64,000 bases of DNA from Limonium bicolor. Lineage: Eukaryota > Streptophyta > Magnoliopsida > Caryophyllales > Plumbaginaceae. The notes beneath the pieces were generated by a model that was not told the origin of the DNA, ran no database searches, and worked only from the letters and a program-made list of their open reading frames with translations. The DNA lies in contig CM041783.1 of assembly GCA_023374045.1 (NCBI GenBank), positions 90,865,298 to 90,929,297 on the forward strand, read 5' to 3'. Both the position numbers and the translations under genes were made by a program. Of the stretch, positions 53,464 through 64,000 are shown piece after piece (the first letter of the stretch is position 1; every line of letters starts with the position of its first letter).

Positions 53464-53557
53464 CTATGTACTTTACAATTTTAGCTTTGTAATCATTAAA
53501 CTGCTCATGAAGCTTTCAATAAGAATGGAAATTCTAAGAATTTATTTCTTCGTGTAG

Positions 53558-54282
53558 GAGCTGGAAATTAGAGGTCAGGCTGAATGTGTTGGACCAGGCT
53601 CAAGCAAAGAGCAATGGAACGGTCATCACAGGTATACCAATTAACCTCGAACAACTACTTTGGAAGAGTTAACTAGAAACCTTAAAAACTTCACTCAATA
53701 ATTGCAGGCACATTCCGAATTAATGGAGTGGAGGCCACCATCCTGTTTGATTCTGGAGCCTCCCACTCCTTCATATCCCAAGCATTTTATACTAAGATAA
53801 ATGCCCCCACAGAGGATATCCATGATTGCTCTGTTTTGTTGCCATCCAAAGAGTTGATCAAATGCAGTAAACAGTGCAAGAATCTGAGCATACACATCAG
53901 GGGAGCAGACTTTCTTCTCGATGCCATTGTCTTCCCTGGCATGGGATTCGATATAATTGTGGGCATGGACACGCTATAGCGATACCGAGGCAGACTACAC
54001 TGTGCAGAGCATCGTCTCCTCCTAAAGTCAGCTACAGGGATCACCGTGTCATACCGAATGCAACCCAAACAGCCGACTGTGAAGGTTGTATCGGCTTTAT
54101 CCCTGATGAAGGAGGTGTCCAAGGGCACTACCGTCTACTACTGTTATGCCCAGGATCTGAGGACGAATCCGAAGTTCCAGAGCGATGTTCTCATTGTGTC
54201 GGAGTACCCCGACGTCTTTCCAGAGGAGTTACCAGGACTACCACCACTGAGAGAGGTTGAATTCAATATCGACCTACCATGA
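53558..54282 (+). pseudogene. Retrotransposon protease and N-terminal RT linker, with an intron-like segment
   Basis: The frame begins SWKLEVRLNVLDQAQAKSNG. A 76-nt segment (53632-53707, GTATAC...TTGCAG) then interrupts it; its removal gives VITGTFRINGVEATILFDSG, the standard entry of a chromovirus protease with active-site DSGA and SHSFIS. FDIIVGMDTL is followed by an in-frame TAG (53977-53979), and the frame goes on through VIVSEYPDVFPEELPGLPP to a stop at 54282. The protease would mature Gag-Pol. Confidence 0.82.
53632..53707 (+). other. Intron-like segment 3 in protease (76 nt, phase 1)
   Basis: GTATAC at the start and AATTGCAG at the end; contains in-frame stops. Excision joins ACA-G to GC-ACA, making an uninterrupted VITGTF. 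Confidence 0.7.
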
Positions 54283-55530
54283 CGCACGAGACCGATTGCT
54301 AATCTCCTACCGGATGGGCCCTGCAGAGATGGTTGAGTTGAAGAAGCAGCTGCAGGAGCTACTAGATAAGGGTTTTATCAGACCCAGTGTCTCGCCTTGG
54401 GGTGCTCCTGTGCTTTTCGTCAAGAAGAAGGACGGAAGCTTGAGACTCTGCATCAACTATAGGGAGTTGAACAACGTCACGATCAAGAACAAGCACCCAC
54501 TGCCCAGGATCGATGACTTGTTCGACCAGCTGAGGGGAGCTAAGGTGTTCTCCAAGATAGATCTGCGTTCTGGATATCATCAGATAGCTGTAGCTGAGTC
54601 GGATATAGAGAAGACAGCTTTCCGGACCAGATATGGCCACTACGAGTTCATAGTGATGCCGTTTGGACTAACCAATGCACCCGCGAGATTCATGGATCTG
54701 ATGCAGAGAGTCTTCCAAGCCCGGTTTGATAAGTCAGTAGTCGTCTTCATAGACGACATCTTGGTATTCTCCAAGAGTCGGGAGGAACACGAGCAGCATT
54801 TGAGGCGGACAGCCTTGGAGGACTTTGAGAGAGAAGAAGTTATATGCAAGTTCAGCAAGTGAATTTGGGTTGGACAAGGTGTCATTTCTTGGACACGTGA
54901 TCTCAGCTGAGGGAGTTTCAGTAGACCAACTAAGATTAAGGCAATAAAGAGCTGGCATAGACCTCACACTGTGACAGAAGTGAGGAGTTTCCTTGGGTTA
55001 GCTGGCTACTATAGACGCTTTGTGAAAGACTTCTCCAGGCTAGCCAAGCCCTTGACCTCCCTGATGAAGAAGGATAGCCCATTTGTATGGACGAGGCTTG
55101 TGAGGTCTCCTTTCAGGCGCTGAAGGACACCTTGACCACAGCTCCAGTATAGTGATCCCTGAGGGGAACGAGGGATACGAGGTGTATTGTGATGCTTCAG
55201 GCAGAAGGATTTGTGGGGTACTGATGCAGAATGGCAGAGTGGTAGCATATGCTTCTTGACAGCTGAAGAAGCACGAAGAAAATTACCCCACACACGACCT
55301 TGAGCTCCTCGCCATAGTCTTCGCCTTGAAGATCTGGCGACATTACTTGTATGGAGCCACAGTACGGATTATGACAGACCATAAGAGTCTGAAGTACATC
55401 TGGACTCAGAAGGAGCTGAACCTGAGACAGCGACGATGGGTTGAGCTACTGGCTGATTATGACATCAACCTTCAGTACATGAAGGTAAAGGGAATGTCGT
55501 GGCAGACGCTTTGAGTAGGAGAGTGTACTC
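54257..55530 (+). pseudogene. Reverse transcriptase-RNase H, broken
   Basis: [22 protein letters not shown], then [40 protein letters not shown] and the catalytic FIDD at 54746-54757. Frameshifts follow near 54855 and 54930, then [16 protein letters not shown]. RNase H: VYCDASGRRICGVLMQ (about 55177-55225), a stop near 55258, then [18 protein letters not shown] and TDHKSLKYI, ending after YMKVKGM, where another frameshift leads to [12 protein letters not shown] sequence. Typical chromovirus RT-RH, which would copy element RNA to DNA. Confidence 0.88.
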
Positions 55531-56600
55531 ACTCCTAGCTTTGACAGAGACGACCACGATAGCTGAGGAGATATACGCAGCCCAGGATAGTGATGTATAC
55601 CTGTAGGGCGTCAAGCAGAAGTTAGCAGACGGTATGACTGATGGTCTGAAGTATGAGTACGAGTTAGACAACGAGGACACCTTCGAGTCAGATGCAGACT
55701 CTGCGTTCCTCAGGATGCGACAGAACTTCAGACCAGGATTCTCTTTGAGGCTCATTCCTCTACATTATCGGTACACCTGGAGCCACCAAGATGTACAAGG
55801 ATTTGAAGCAGTTATTCTGGTGGAGCGGGATGAAGAGGGATGTAGCAGATTTCGTCTCCGATGTCTCACCTGTCAGAAGGTGAAGTTTGAGCATCGCCGA
55901 CCAGGAGGCCAGATTCAGTCATTACCAGTACCGTGCTGGAAGTTTGACGACATCAGCATGGACTTTGTGGTCGGCCTTCCTCCAGCTAGAGGCGGACTAA
56001 ATTCTTTGGGTGATAGTCGATAGATTGACCAAGACAGCCAGGTTTATACCTATCAAGGACACATGGAAGGTGCCCAAGCTGGCTGAGGTGTTCACCCAAG
56101 AGCATATCTGATACCATGGGGTACCGAAGACGATTGTCTCCGATCGTGATACACGTTTCCTCAGTAGATTTTGTGCCAGGTGCAGGAGGCGTTGGGTACT
56201 CAGCTACGCCTTAGCACAGCCTTTCACCCTCAGACTGATGGGCAGACCGAGAGGACAATTCAGACGCTAGAGGATATGCTATGAGCGGTTGCTCTAGACT
56301 ATCAGGGGAGTGGGGTAGAGCGTCTACACCTGGTGGAGTTCTCCTACAATAACTCCTACCACTCATCTATCGGCATGGCACCATTCCAGGCTCTGTATGG
56401 CAGGCCGTGCCGGACTCCCTTATCATGGAGTGACCCTACCGAGTCAGTTCTGATTGGGCCCGAGATATGTTCAGACACTGCAGGATGACGTCAGGGTTAT
56501 TCAGCAGCACATGAGGGCAGCGCAGTCTAGACAGAAATCTTATGGGGATCAGCGCACCAGAGAGCTAGAGTTTCAGTTGGGTGACATGGTTTCTTACGGG
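55530..56600 (+). pseudogene. Integrase, broken, with catalytic DDE codons still present
   Basis: The HHCC region is degraded ([14 protein letters not shown] remains near 55873). Catalytic Asp 1 is at 55961-55963 (SMDFVVGLP), Asp 2 at 56142-56144 (IVSDRDTRF), and Glu at 56249-56251 (DGQTERT). Stops and shifts occur at about 55603, 56020, 56110, 56280 and beyond. Further homology: LVEFSYNNSYHSSIGMAPFQ and ALYGRPCRTPL. It would insert element cDNA. Confidence 0.85.
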
Positions 56601-57145
56601 TGTCTCCGATGAGGGGAATATTCAGATTTGGGATGAGGGGGAAACTAAGCCCTAAGTATGTCGGTCCGTACAGGATTACGGAGCGAGTAGGCCCAGTTGC
56701 TTACAGACTAGAGCTACCAGCGGAGTTGGGGAAGGTACACGATGTGTTTCATGTATCTCAGTTGAAGAAGTATGTGCCTGACCCTTCTCACGTACTACAG
56801 CCAGAGAGACTGGAGATTGAGCCTACACTGAGGTATGAGGAGACTCCTATTCGGATCTTGGACACGAAGGTCCGAGAAACGAGAGGCAGATCAGTTAAAT
56901 TGGTGAAAGTTCTTTGGGAGCATCATGGGGTTGAGGAAGCTACTTGGGAGACTGAGCGACTTCATGAGAGTAAAGTACCCACACCTTTTTACATGATATT
57001 CTGCTATCCTGCTGTGATTCACGTTAATGGTGGTACGAGGGCGTACCTTAGCTCTTTTAAGGGGGATATACTGGCATACTCCTCCTTCGTTATCTCATTC
57101 GGATTATGCCTTGTTGCATTATTAGTAGAGGGAGAACGGTATTAG
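56600..57145 (+). pseudogene. Integrase C-terminus with chromodomain-like tail
   Basis: LSPKYVGPYRITERVGPVAY and VHDVFHVSQLKKYVPDP are the usual GPY/F-type end of chromovirus integrase. They are followed by RILDTKVRETRGRSVKLVKV and WEHHGVEEATWETE, matching the plant chromodomain pattern (WXXH-X-VEEATWE). In the family this directs insertion to heterochromatin. The frame runs on to 57145, past the expected domain end. Confidence 0.82.
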
Positions 57146-57398
57146 TAGAGTGAGGGTGTATGTTTGTACGTAGTTTTACATCATGGCACGGTAGTATGTG
57201 TTTTTGTTTCAGTTTATATTTTGATTCAGTTTGATTTGATTTTGGTACTCTCGAGTGGAATGTTGAAATGGAAATAAAGGATTGGATTGGTATGGAATTT
57301 CATTGGAATTATTATTGTCTCAGCACACTCGAAGCGGTGTGAGTGCCTATTAGATAATTTTTAAACTTCGAGGCGAAGTTTCTTTTAAGGGGATATAC

Positions 57399-59134
57399 TG
57401 AAATACCCCTAAATTAATTTAAATTAATTTAGGGGATTTCTTTTATTAAATCTTAAATAATACTATTAAATATTAAATTATTATATGGAATTATGAAATT
57501 TATTTAGGGGATTTCTCCTATTTAACCCTAAAGAATACAATAAAATATTTAATTATTATATATTATTATATAGTATTATGAATTTAAAATAAGGTTTATA
57601 AGTCAATAAATCTTGGGAAAATTTATAAACACTCCAACTATATTATAAAGATTTTAGGAAGTGTTGGAACATTGTTTTGAAACATTAAAGTCAATATAAA
57701 ATTGCTAGGGTTGACTTTTTGAGAATGGTCAAACCATGCCATGAAACCTATACCAATAAATAGGTTATGGAAAACCATGAAGATCGATAAAAGAACGTCA
57801 AAAACGGATCATCCTAGCCAAAGTTATGATCAAATGAAGTTTAGAGCCAAATTTGAAAAAAAAACTGACGTGGCACGCTCTGCTGAGTCATCGCACGCCT
57901 CGGGATTCGCGCCCCAGCACTTAGTCGTTTTTATCTGCTATATTTCCGGTAACAGAAACCGGTTTTGCCCTATCTTGTGGCCTTCATAACTTTCTCATCT
58001 TATGGAATTTTTTAGTGTCGTCTTCTTGTTTGCCTTCTCCTACACTTCCTCTAAACAACCATAACTCACACTAACCCTAACTTGTCCTAAATCAACCGGA
58101 AATTCGAGCCAAAGTAGCCATCCTACAAAAACCGAAACTGCAGTTCCATTTTTTCTTTCGATTCAGGTAACTTCGTCTTGCCATAACTTCTTCATTTCTC
58201 AGCCAAATTCCATGTTCTTTAGCTCGTCGTTTGAAGAGCTCTAATCCCTCTAAAACTTTCATGTTGATGACCCAAGCCAATTCCCAACCGTTTGAAGAAA
58301 GAGGTGTCTAAAGTTTCGGATTCGTCACAGCATAAAATCATAGGTTTCTTTCCAGAAAACGCAAGGTAAACTCTCAACTTCCAGCTTCGATTCCTTTCTG
58401 TGTAGTGCAAGTTAGGGTGAGTTCTTGTTATCATTGTGTAGAGTTACGTTTCCTCTTTAGATTAAGCCCAAGAACTAGTTCTAACTCGGTCTATACTATA
58501 AATTATAGCGTTGCAAAGTAGGCTACTCAATCGGGTTGTAAAGGGGGCGTTTTCGAGAAACCGAAAACAAATCCTTTCGATTCGAGCAATTCCGGTAAGT
58601 TTTCTTCAAATTCCTTCAACCTTGCTAAACTATGTTACATTATCGGTCAAAACCATGATTCAATTGCATCAATTACGCTTTAGATTGAGTGAATTTGACA
58701 AATTCGAACTCGGAAACCCTTACGAACCCTAACTTCGAAACTGAATTCGAAAACCATTGAATCCTGCATTATATCTAACGGAATTAGTATCATGAGAACC
58801 GTAATTTGATTTCGAAACCGTAGGAACAAGAATCACTCAATTTGGTTCTGTAGATTGTGAGAAAATGTCGAATTAGTACTCGGGGTCTGTTCTGGAATCG
58901 CTGATGAACTCGGAAGTTTAGGGCCGTCCGATCGTAGTTAAAAGAAACGGACGGCCGAGATTAAAACGTTTCAGATTAGGTTTTTGTACATTCCAGTAAA
59001 TAACCCTAACTTGTTGAATTAATTTAAATACCTTCCCGAATGTATTTAGACTTGAAATTTTAACCATAGATTTCTTATAAAATCTAGTTTATTATGATGT
59101 AAATTAATAAGGTTTTGGAGTTTTTAAACGTAAG
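57399..59134 (+). mobile_element. 3' LTR of the chromovirus-like element, truncated by a later insertion
   Basis: Starts TGAAATACCCCTAAATTAAT right after the polypurine tract. It has the GGCCGTCC/GGACGGCC inverted pair (58921-58955). It stops at 59134, where a minus-strand LTR of the same family begins, and resembles the mirror of 13410-16119. The flanking GTAAG (59130-59134) would be one copy of a 5-bp target duplication. Confidence 0.82.
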
Positions 59135-62100
59135 TGTAACACCCCTATAATAATAAACAACAGCGGAAAATAAACTAAAGGTGCTACAGACCATCGGGCT
59201 CCAACACCCGGTACCAACCTCACCAATTACAACCATTACAATTAACTAAGTTACGGTCTGAACTTCGAGAAAACTTAACATAAACATAACAATAATAAAT
59301 CACATTCACTCTCCATAAACCTAATCCCATCCTGATCACTCATGCTCGTCGTGGCCACCTGTAAATCGATTGTACCTGCAAGATGAAACCAAGCAGCCCA
59401 CCCCGAGAGGGGTGAGTCAGTCCCTGGAATGGAACTGGTACAATTCTCCAAAAACATACTTATAAAACATAACTCTTCAAAATAAACAGTAACATGAAAA
59501 CAAACTCTTAAAAGTAAAACAGAGATAAAGCACTTCAAAACAATCAAGTTAAAGAGAAAAGAAAACAAGACAAAGACAGAGATAGAGAACTTCCAAACCA
59601 AGTCATCCACTTAAGTAGTCACACCACATAGTTAGTAAGCATCCATTGTTGATGTTAGAACCAATTCTGGTTAAGAAGAGAAAGAATCAAGTAGTCACAA
59701 AGGACCAGGAGTGACATTAATATCCATAACCCGTGGTAGACAGTTCATGTCTCCACCATTTCAGAAGATGATTCCCATAGACAAATATACTCAAGAGTGG
59801 AATAAACCAATGGGGGAGATGGCCCCCACCGCCAGTCAGTTGTCACAAGGACGAGGTAAACAGACCTCCGCTGTCAGTTGTCACAAGGACGAGGTAAAAC
59901 AGACCTCCGCTATCAGTTGTCCAGATGGACGAGGTATAGCAGACCTCCGCTGCCACCGACCCGTTCTCGGTCATCAGTGAAAAGTGCGTGCACCACTTAA
60001 TAGAAATAATCCATACTCAATACCAAGATTAACATTTTCCCATATTCCCATTAGATTTTTAACTGCACGAGAGCAATACCAAAACACTCAGTCCTACAGA
60101 GTGCAGAGGCGTAAACCCTCAACAGTTAATATCCAATAGAAGGAATCCATTCCAAATAAGGCTGATCAAACTCGACTCATGGATGAAACAATACCCATAG
60201 TCCAAAGGAAGAATTACCACTACTAGATATTTTCCTATATTCCCGGTCACCCCACTAGATCATTAACTGCACAAGAGCAATACCAAAACACTCAGTCCTA
60301 CAGAGTGTAGAAGCGTAAACCCTAGGCAGTTAACAACTAGTGAAACAACTAGATAGGAGGAACCAATAACCAAGGAAGTTTCACATACAGGCTCAGTTAG
60401 TCACATCAAGCTCAGTTAGTCACACAACAGTCTCATTTTGAAATCCATTCAAGATCAGTTGGTGTTCCAAAACATTCCATAAAGTCCATCAGCAAAAGTA
60501 TCGAGTACGAGAAATCGTACATCAATAGTATCTGAATACGAGAAATCGTACAAAACATTCCATAGTCCAAAACACGTCAAGCTGAGTACGAGAAATCGTA
60601 CCTGGGTAACGCTGTAGCAGTTCTAATCAACTTGCGCAAACAATCAACAGTACTCTGAAGAATATTAAAGGTAGTCTATCATCAATCACTTGTAGCCTAT
60701 GTTACGCTTAAATAAACTCCTTACTCTTATTTCAAAGTCTCAATTATCTTTTAAGCCCTCACTTAAATGTTATGTATAATCTTTGAGTTATCTGAGAACG
60801 TTGTATAGCCCAAGGTGGTAAGATCAAGGAATGTATTCGATTAACATTTGCTAATTGTCCACTCCTATCCACTTTATTCATACTTAACCACAATCCTCAC
60901 ATTCAAGACTTTAAGACCTCTATATCATAAATGTTTTATGTTATATAATTAAATCTAAGAATTTCAATAATAATCTTAAGCTCAATACTTTTACTCTTAC
61001 TTTAGAATAAACATCGTCTTATGACCTACAATAGGTTTATCTTAGAATACTATACTATTAATTCACAATGTAATGATTATGTACTTTAACAATATTACCA
61101 AATAAACCATCATGATTAAGTTTCCCCTTAACTTAATTAAGATCTACCTCTTGTATATTGGAATCTTAGTGTTGTAGATACATTTTATTATAACTTAGTT
61201 GAGCCACTAAACTCAATTATCATATCCTTAGTTCAGAATGACTTTTAATCACACACCTAATAAACTTGTCATAAGATGTTAAATTGCTTCTCATCCTGAA
61301 TATCTATACTATAGTTAACTTAGATTTAACGAATTAATCTTACATTTAGTATTCACAAGGTATATTATATGTTTTATTATTACCTATACAATAAGGTGTT
61401 TAGTATAACCTTTTATGTATCCTTACTTACATTTAATTTCCTAAATGTTTTGTTTACACACATTCTCTCTATAGACTATGCATAATCCTTTGTACTAAAC
61501 TTCATTAAACTTAAGCCTTAAATACGTTTAAATTGTTTAAAAAAAAACCTAAGGTTGCAAATGAATAACCTAATAAATTAATTTCCTTTGTTGTATTTAG
61601 GATGGACAATATATCTACATAGAGTAGAATTTATCAACGAATCAAATTCGGGTTCGTAAGTGAAATTGTTAATTATTTAATAAGATAATCTACTATGAAA
61701 ATTCTCTTATTTTATATTCAAATAACCCATCATTACTTCCCATTACCGTAAAGTATATCAATATAATATTTTATATAACTTAGCTTTATCTAATAAAAAG
61801 GTTCAAAGGTTTAAGTACCAAATTCCTATTTATAAACCTTCCTATAAATTCTCACTACTAAATACTTCACTTAATTGTAAACTCACATCCTGAATATTGG
61901 TAATAAATGTATTTTATATGGCTTATCTAATTCTAAGAAACTTAAGGATAATTATTTAGATAAATTTCCAAATCATCGTTTAATATAGAATATATCATAA
62001 TCCTTTTTATGATTCTATCTTAAAACATTAAGTTATATTTCACTACCATAAATGTTAAGAAATAATTAAATCTAGACTTACTAATCCACCTCACATTTAG

Positions 62101-62739
62101 ATGTAAAAGTATTTTACTTATCTTATTATGGTTTATATATTAAGAACATCTAGATGTAAACGTATTACATTTGTTTATTGTTAATTATAGAATAAGATCT
62201 ATTTGTACAACATTTATGAAATCACAATTTTTCCTAAGTTCCAACTTATTAATTACTTAATCCCAATTTTAGATTTACATTCTGATCATTGACAAATAAT
62301 ACTATACATGTATTTTAATATGGTTTATATATAAACCTTGGAAATTCAAAGGTAACTCTTTAAGCCTAATACATAACTATAATTTAATACCACCTCATAA
62401 ATATTCTCCTATTAGTATTATGTAGAGGTTTAGTTTAACTTATTAATTCTTTCGTATTATATTTCCTATAAGGTATTTAATTTTACTATGTTTACTGTGT
62501 ATATATTTATATATATCTAGGATTTTACACAAACATTATTTATGTAGTTTTATTGTATTTAATTATTTATATTAACTTTTACACACACCTACATCCAAAA
62601 TATGGTTATAAAATAAAGTATTTTCCTTAGTTTCAATTAAGTATATTAACTACCATATTATATAATTAATATAAATGTAGATTAATTTAGCTCCTTGATT
62701 TAACCTAAGTTACTATTTTATTTCTTTTGCATATATGTG

Positions 62740-62786
<47 letters not shown>

Positions 62787-64000
62787 CTTTTTTAATTAAG
62801 AATATTAACTCCCATATAATATAATAAATAAAACGTAAAAATAATTATATTCCTTGATTTATATAAGTTTCCACTTAAATATGTATATATACATATATGT
62901 AAATAATTTCACTACTATTAAAACTAATACCTAAACATTTATAAACTTACTGTTATAAAATGTTAATTTAGTGTTCATATTTTTTCCCAGCTTAAAAATT
63001 TTATTAACAAACCATACTTTATTTTTTGGTTACATTAAAAACCATATATTATAAGTTATTCTTATGAAAAACTCATAAACACAATTTTTAAAACTTTTAC
63101 CATTGCCCAAAAATCCCCAAATTATACAGTACTAACTAACATTTTATACATATTATAAAAATTTTATTTCATAAAAATATCTTTTTAATTTAGCCAAATA
63201 ATTCAGAAAACCCGTAAATTGCAAAAATCATAACTTACGTTTAAAAACTCCAAACCATATTAATTTACATCAAAATAAACTAGATCTAATAAGGAATCTA
63301 TGGTTAAAATTTCAAGTCAAAACACATTCGGGAAGGTATTTAAATTAATTCAACAAGTTAGGGTTTAATTCTGGAAATATTAAAACTCATAACCAACTTA
63401 AACTCCCCAGATCTAATCTCGGCCGTCCGTTTCTTATAACTACAATCGGACGGCTGCTGAAACGCCAGTTCTTCCCCAACCTCAAACGAAATCCCGAGTA
63501 CTAAATCACCGATTCCTCTCAACTCACAGAACAAATCGGCTAATTTTTGTTTCTATCGATTCGAAATTCTCTTGCGGTTCTATTGATACCAATTTTACTA
63601 TCTAAGGTGCACTAAATCGCGAAAACGATTCTGGGTATTCAAAGTTAGGGTTCTTCGTATATTCGAACTTAAATCTGTCAAATTCTCCTATTACAGTGCA
63701 TAATAAACGAAATTGGTACGTGGGTTTGGTCGACAATGTAAAACCGATTAACAACATCGGAAGAATTTGAAGAAAAACTCACCGGAATTGCACAAATCGA
63801 AGAAATTCGATTCGGTTTCTGGAAAAGGTTCAAACTTGACCGTTTCGAGGAGCTCACTTTGAGGATCTATAAGTTAAGTTCTAGATCGAATTAGAATACG
63901 TATGTGGGCTTAATCGAAAGAGGAAACATAGCTCTACACATTGATAGCAAGAACTCGCTCTAAATCGCAATACACAGAAAGAAATCTAAGTAAAAGTTAC
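59135..64000 (-). mobile_element. Minus-strand LTR of the same Ty3/gypsy family, extends beyond the window
   Basis: Its plus-strand left end is TGTAACACCCC, the reverse complement of an LTR 3' end. 59140-60620 matches the reverse complement of 49780-50950, and 63040-64000 matches 14300-15120. By comparison with 13410-16119 about 1 kb of LTR lies outside the window, so the LTR would be nearly 6 kb. It contains an AT-rich middle (60700-63000) and an (AT)n run at 62737-62782. No genes seen. Confidence 0.8.

Larger units (their letters stand above)
50953..57398 (+). mobile_element. Ty3/gypsy chromovirus-like internal region carrying an AlkB frame
   Basis: PBS TGGTATCAGAG at 50958-50968; gag 51215-52602; AlkB-like frame about 52749-53463; protease from about 53558; RT, RNase H and integrase to about 56600; chromodomain-like tail to 57145; G-rich tract (TTTTAAGGGGATATAC) immediately before the 3' LTR at 57399. 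The gene order protease-RT-RNase H-integrase and the C-terminal chromodomain point to a chromovirus, likely Tekay/Del-like (inference). All genes have frameshifts or stops. Confidence 0.85.

Overview
This window is repeat-dominated DNA from a flowering-plant nuclear genome, most likely a eudicot. The signs are hydroxyproline-rich protein coding, long LTRs, plant-type GT-AG introns, a hAT-type MITE and an endogenous pararetrovirus. Only one ordinary host gene is supported, a small proline/glycine-rich, probably GPI-anchored cell-wall protein near the left end (1830-2273). Almost everything else is transposable or viral.

Layout. 1-4.8 kb: the host gene with AT-rich flanks. About 4.9-13.4 kb: an endogenous caulimovirid-like pararetrovirus (EPRV). 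It has a primer-binding site, a broken movement/coat/protease/RT/RNase H polyprotein, a second and third ORF, and a TATA promoter. Part of its leader is repeated upside-down next to the PBS. 13.41-16.12 kb: a minus-strand LTR fragment of the family seen again at 49-64 kb. 16.24-16.83 kb: a hAT MITE with a perfect 8-bp target duplication. 17.8-19.85 kb: a decayed Ty1/copia gag-protease, minus strand. 20.16-24.68 kb: a 4-kb LTR with PBS and a short internal stub of a Ty3/gypsy element, plus strand. A relative in the opposite orientation lies at 44.06-48.98 kb. Between these two sits a nested pair of minus-strand, tRNA-Arg-primed elements. The outer one (24.68-44.06 kb) carries gag only. The inner one (26.84-36.42 kb, 5-bp duplication AGGCC) carries a gag fragment, a protease and a G-patch domain. 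Neither has RT or integrase. 49.0-59.13 kb: a Ty3/gypsy chromovirus-like element, with a truncated LTR at each end, gag, protease, RT, RNase H, integrase and a chromodomain-like tail. 59.135-64 kb: a minus-strand LTR of the same family, running off the window.

The most unusual observation is in the 51-57 kb chromovirus. Between gag and protease, in sense orientation, it carries an AlkB-type 2-oxoglutarate/Fe(II) dioxygenase reading frame of plant ALKBH type (about 52749-53463). Its gag-protease region also contains three short GT-AG intron-like segments whose removal restores the frame. Other recurring patterns are hairpin plus polypurine-tract modules in the 3' halves of the tRNA-Arg elements, a conserved basic accessory ORF there, GTCCG-core palindromes in several unrelated LTR families, and a hairpin overlapping the PBS in three elements.

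All mobile-element coding regions show stops and frameshifts. Functional statements below describe ancestral roles, not present activity. All similarity calls are by eye from conserved motifs.
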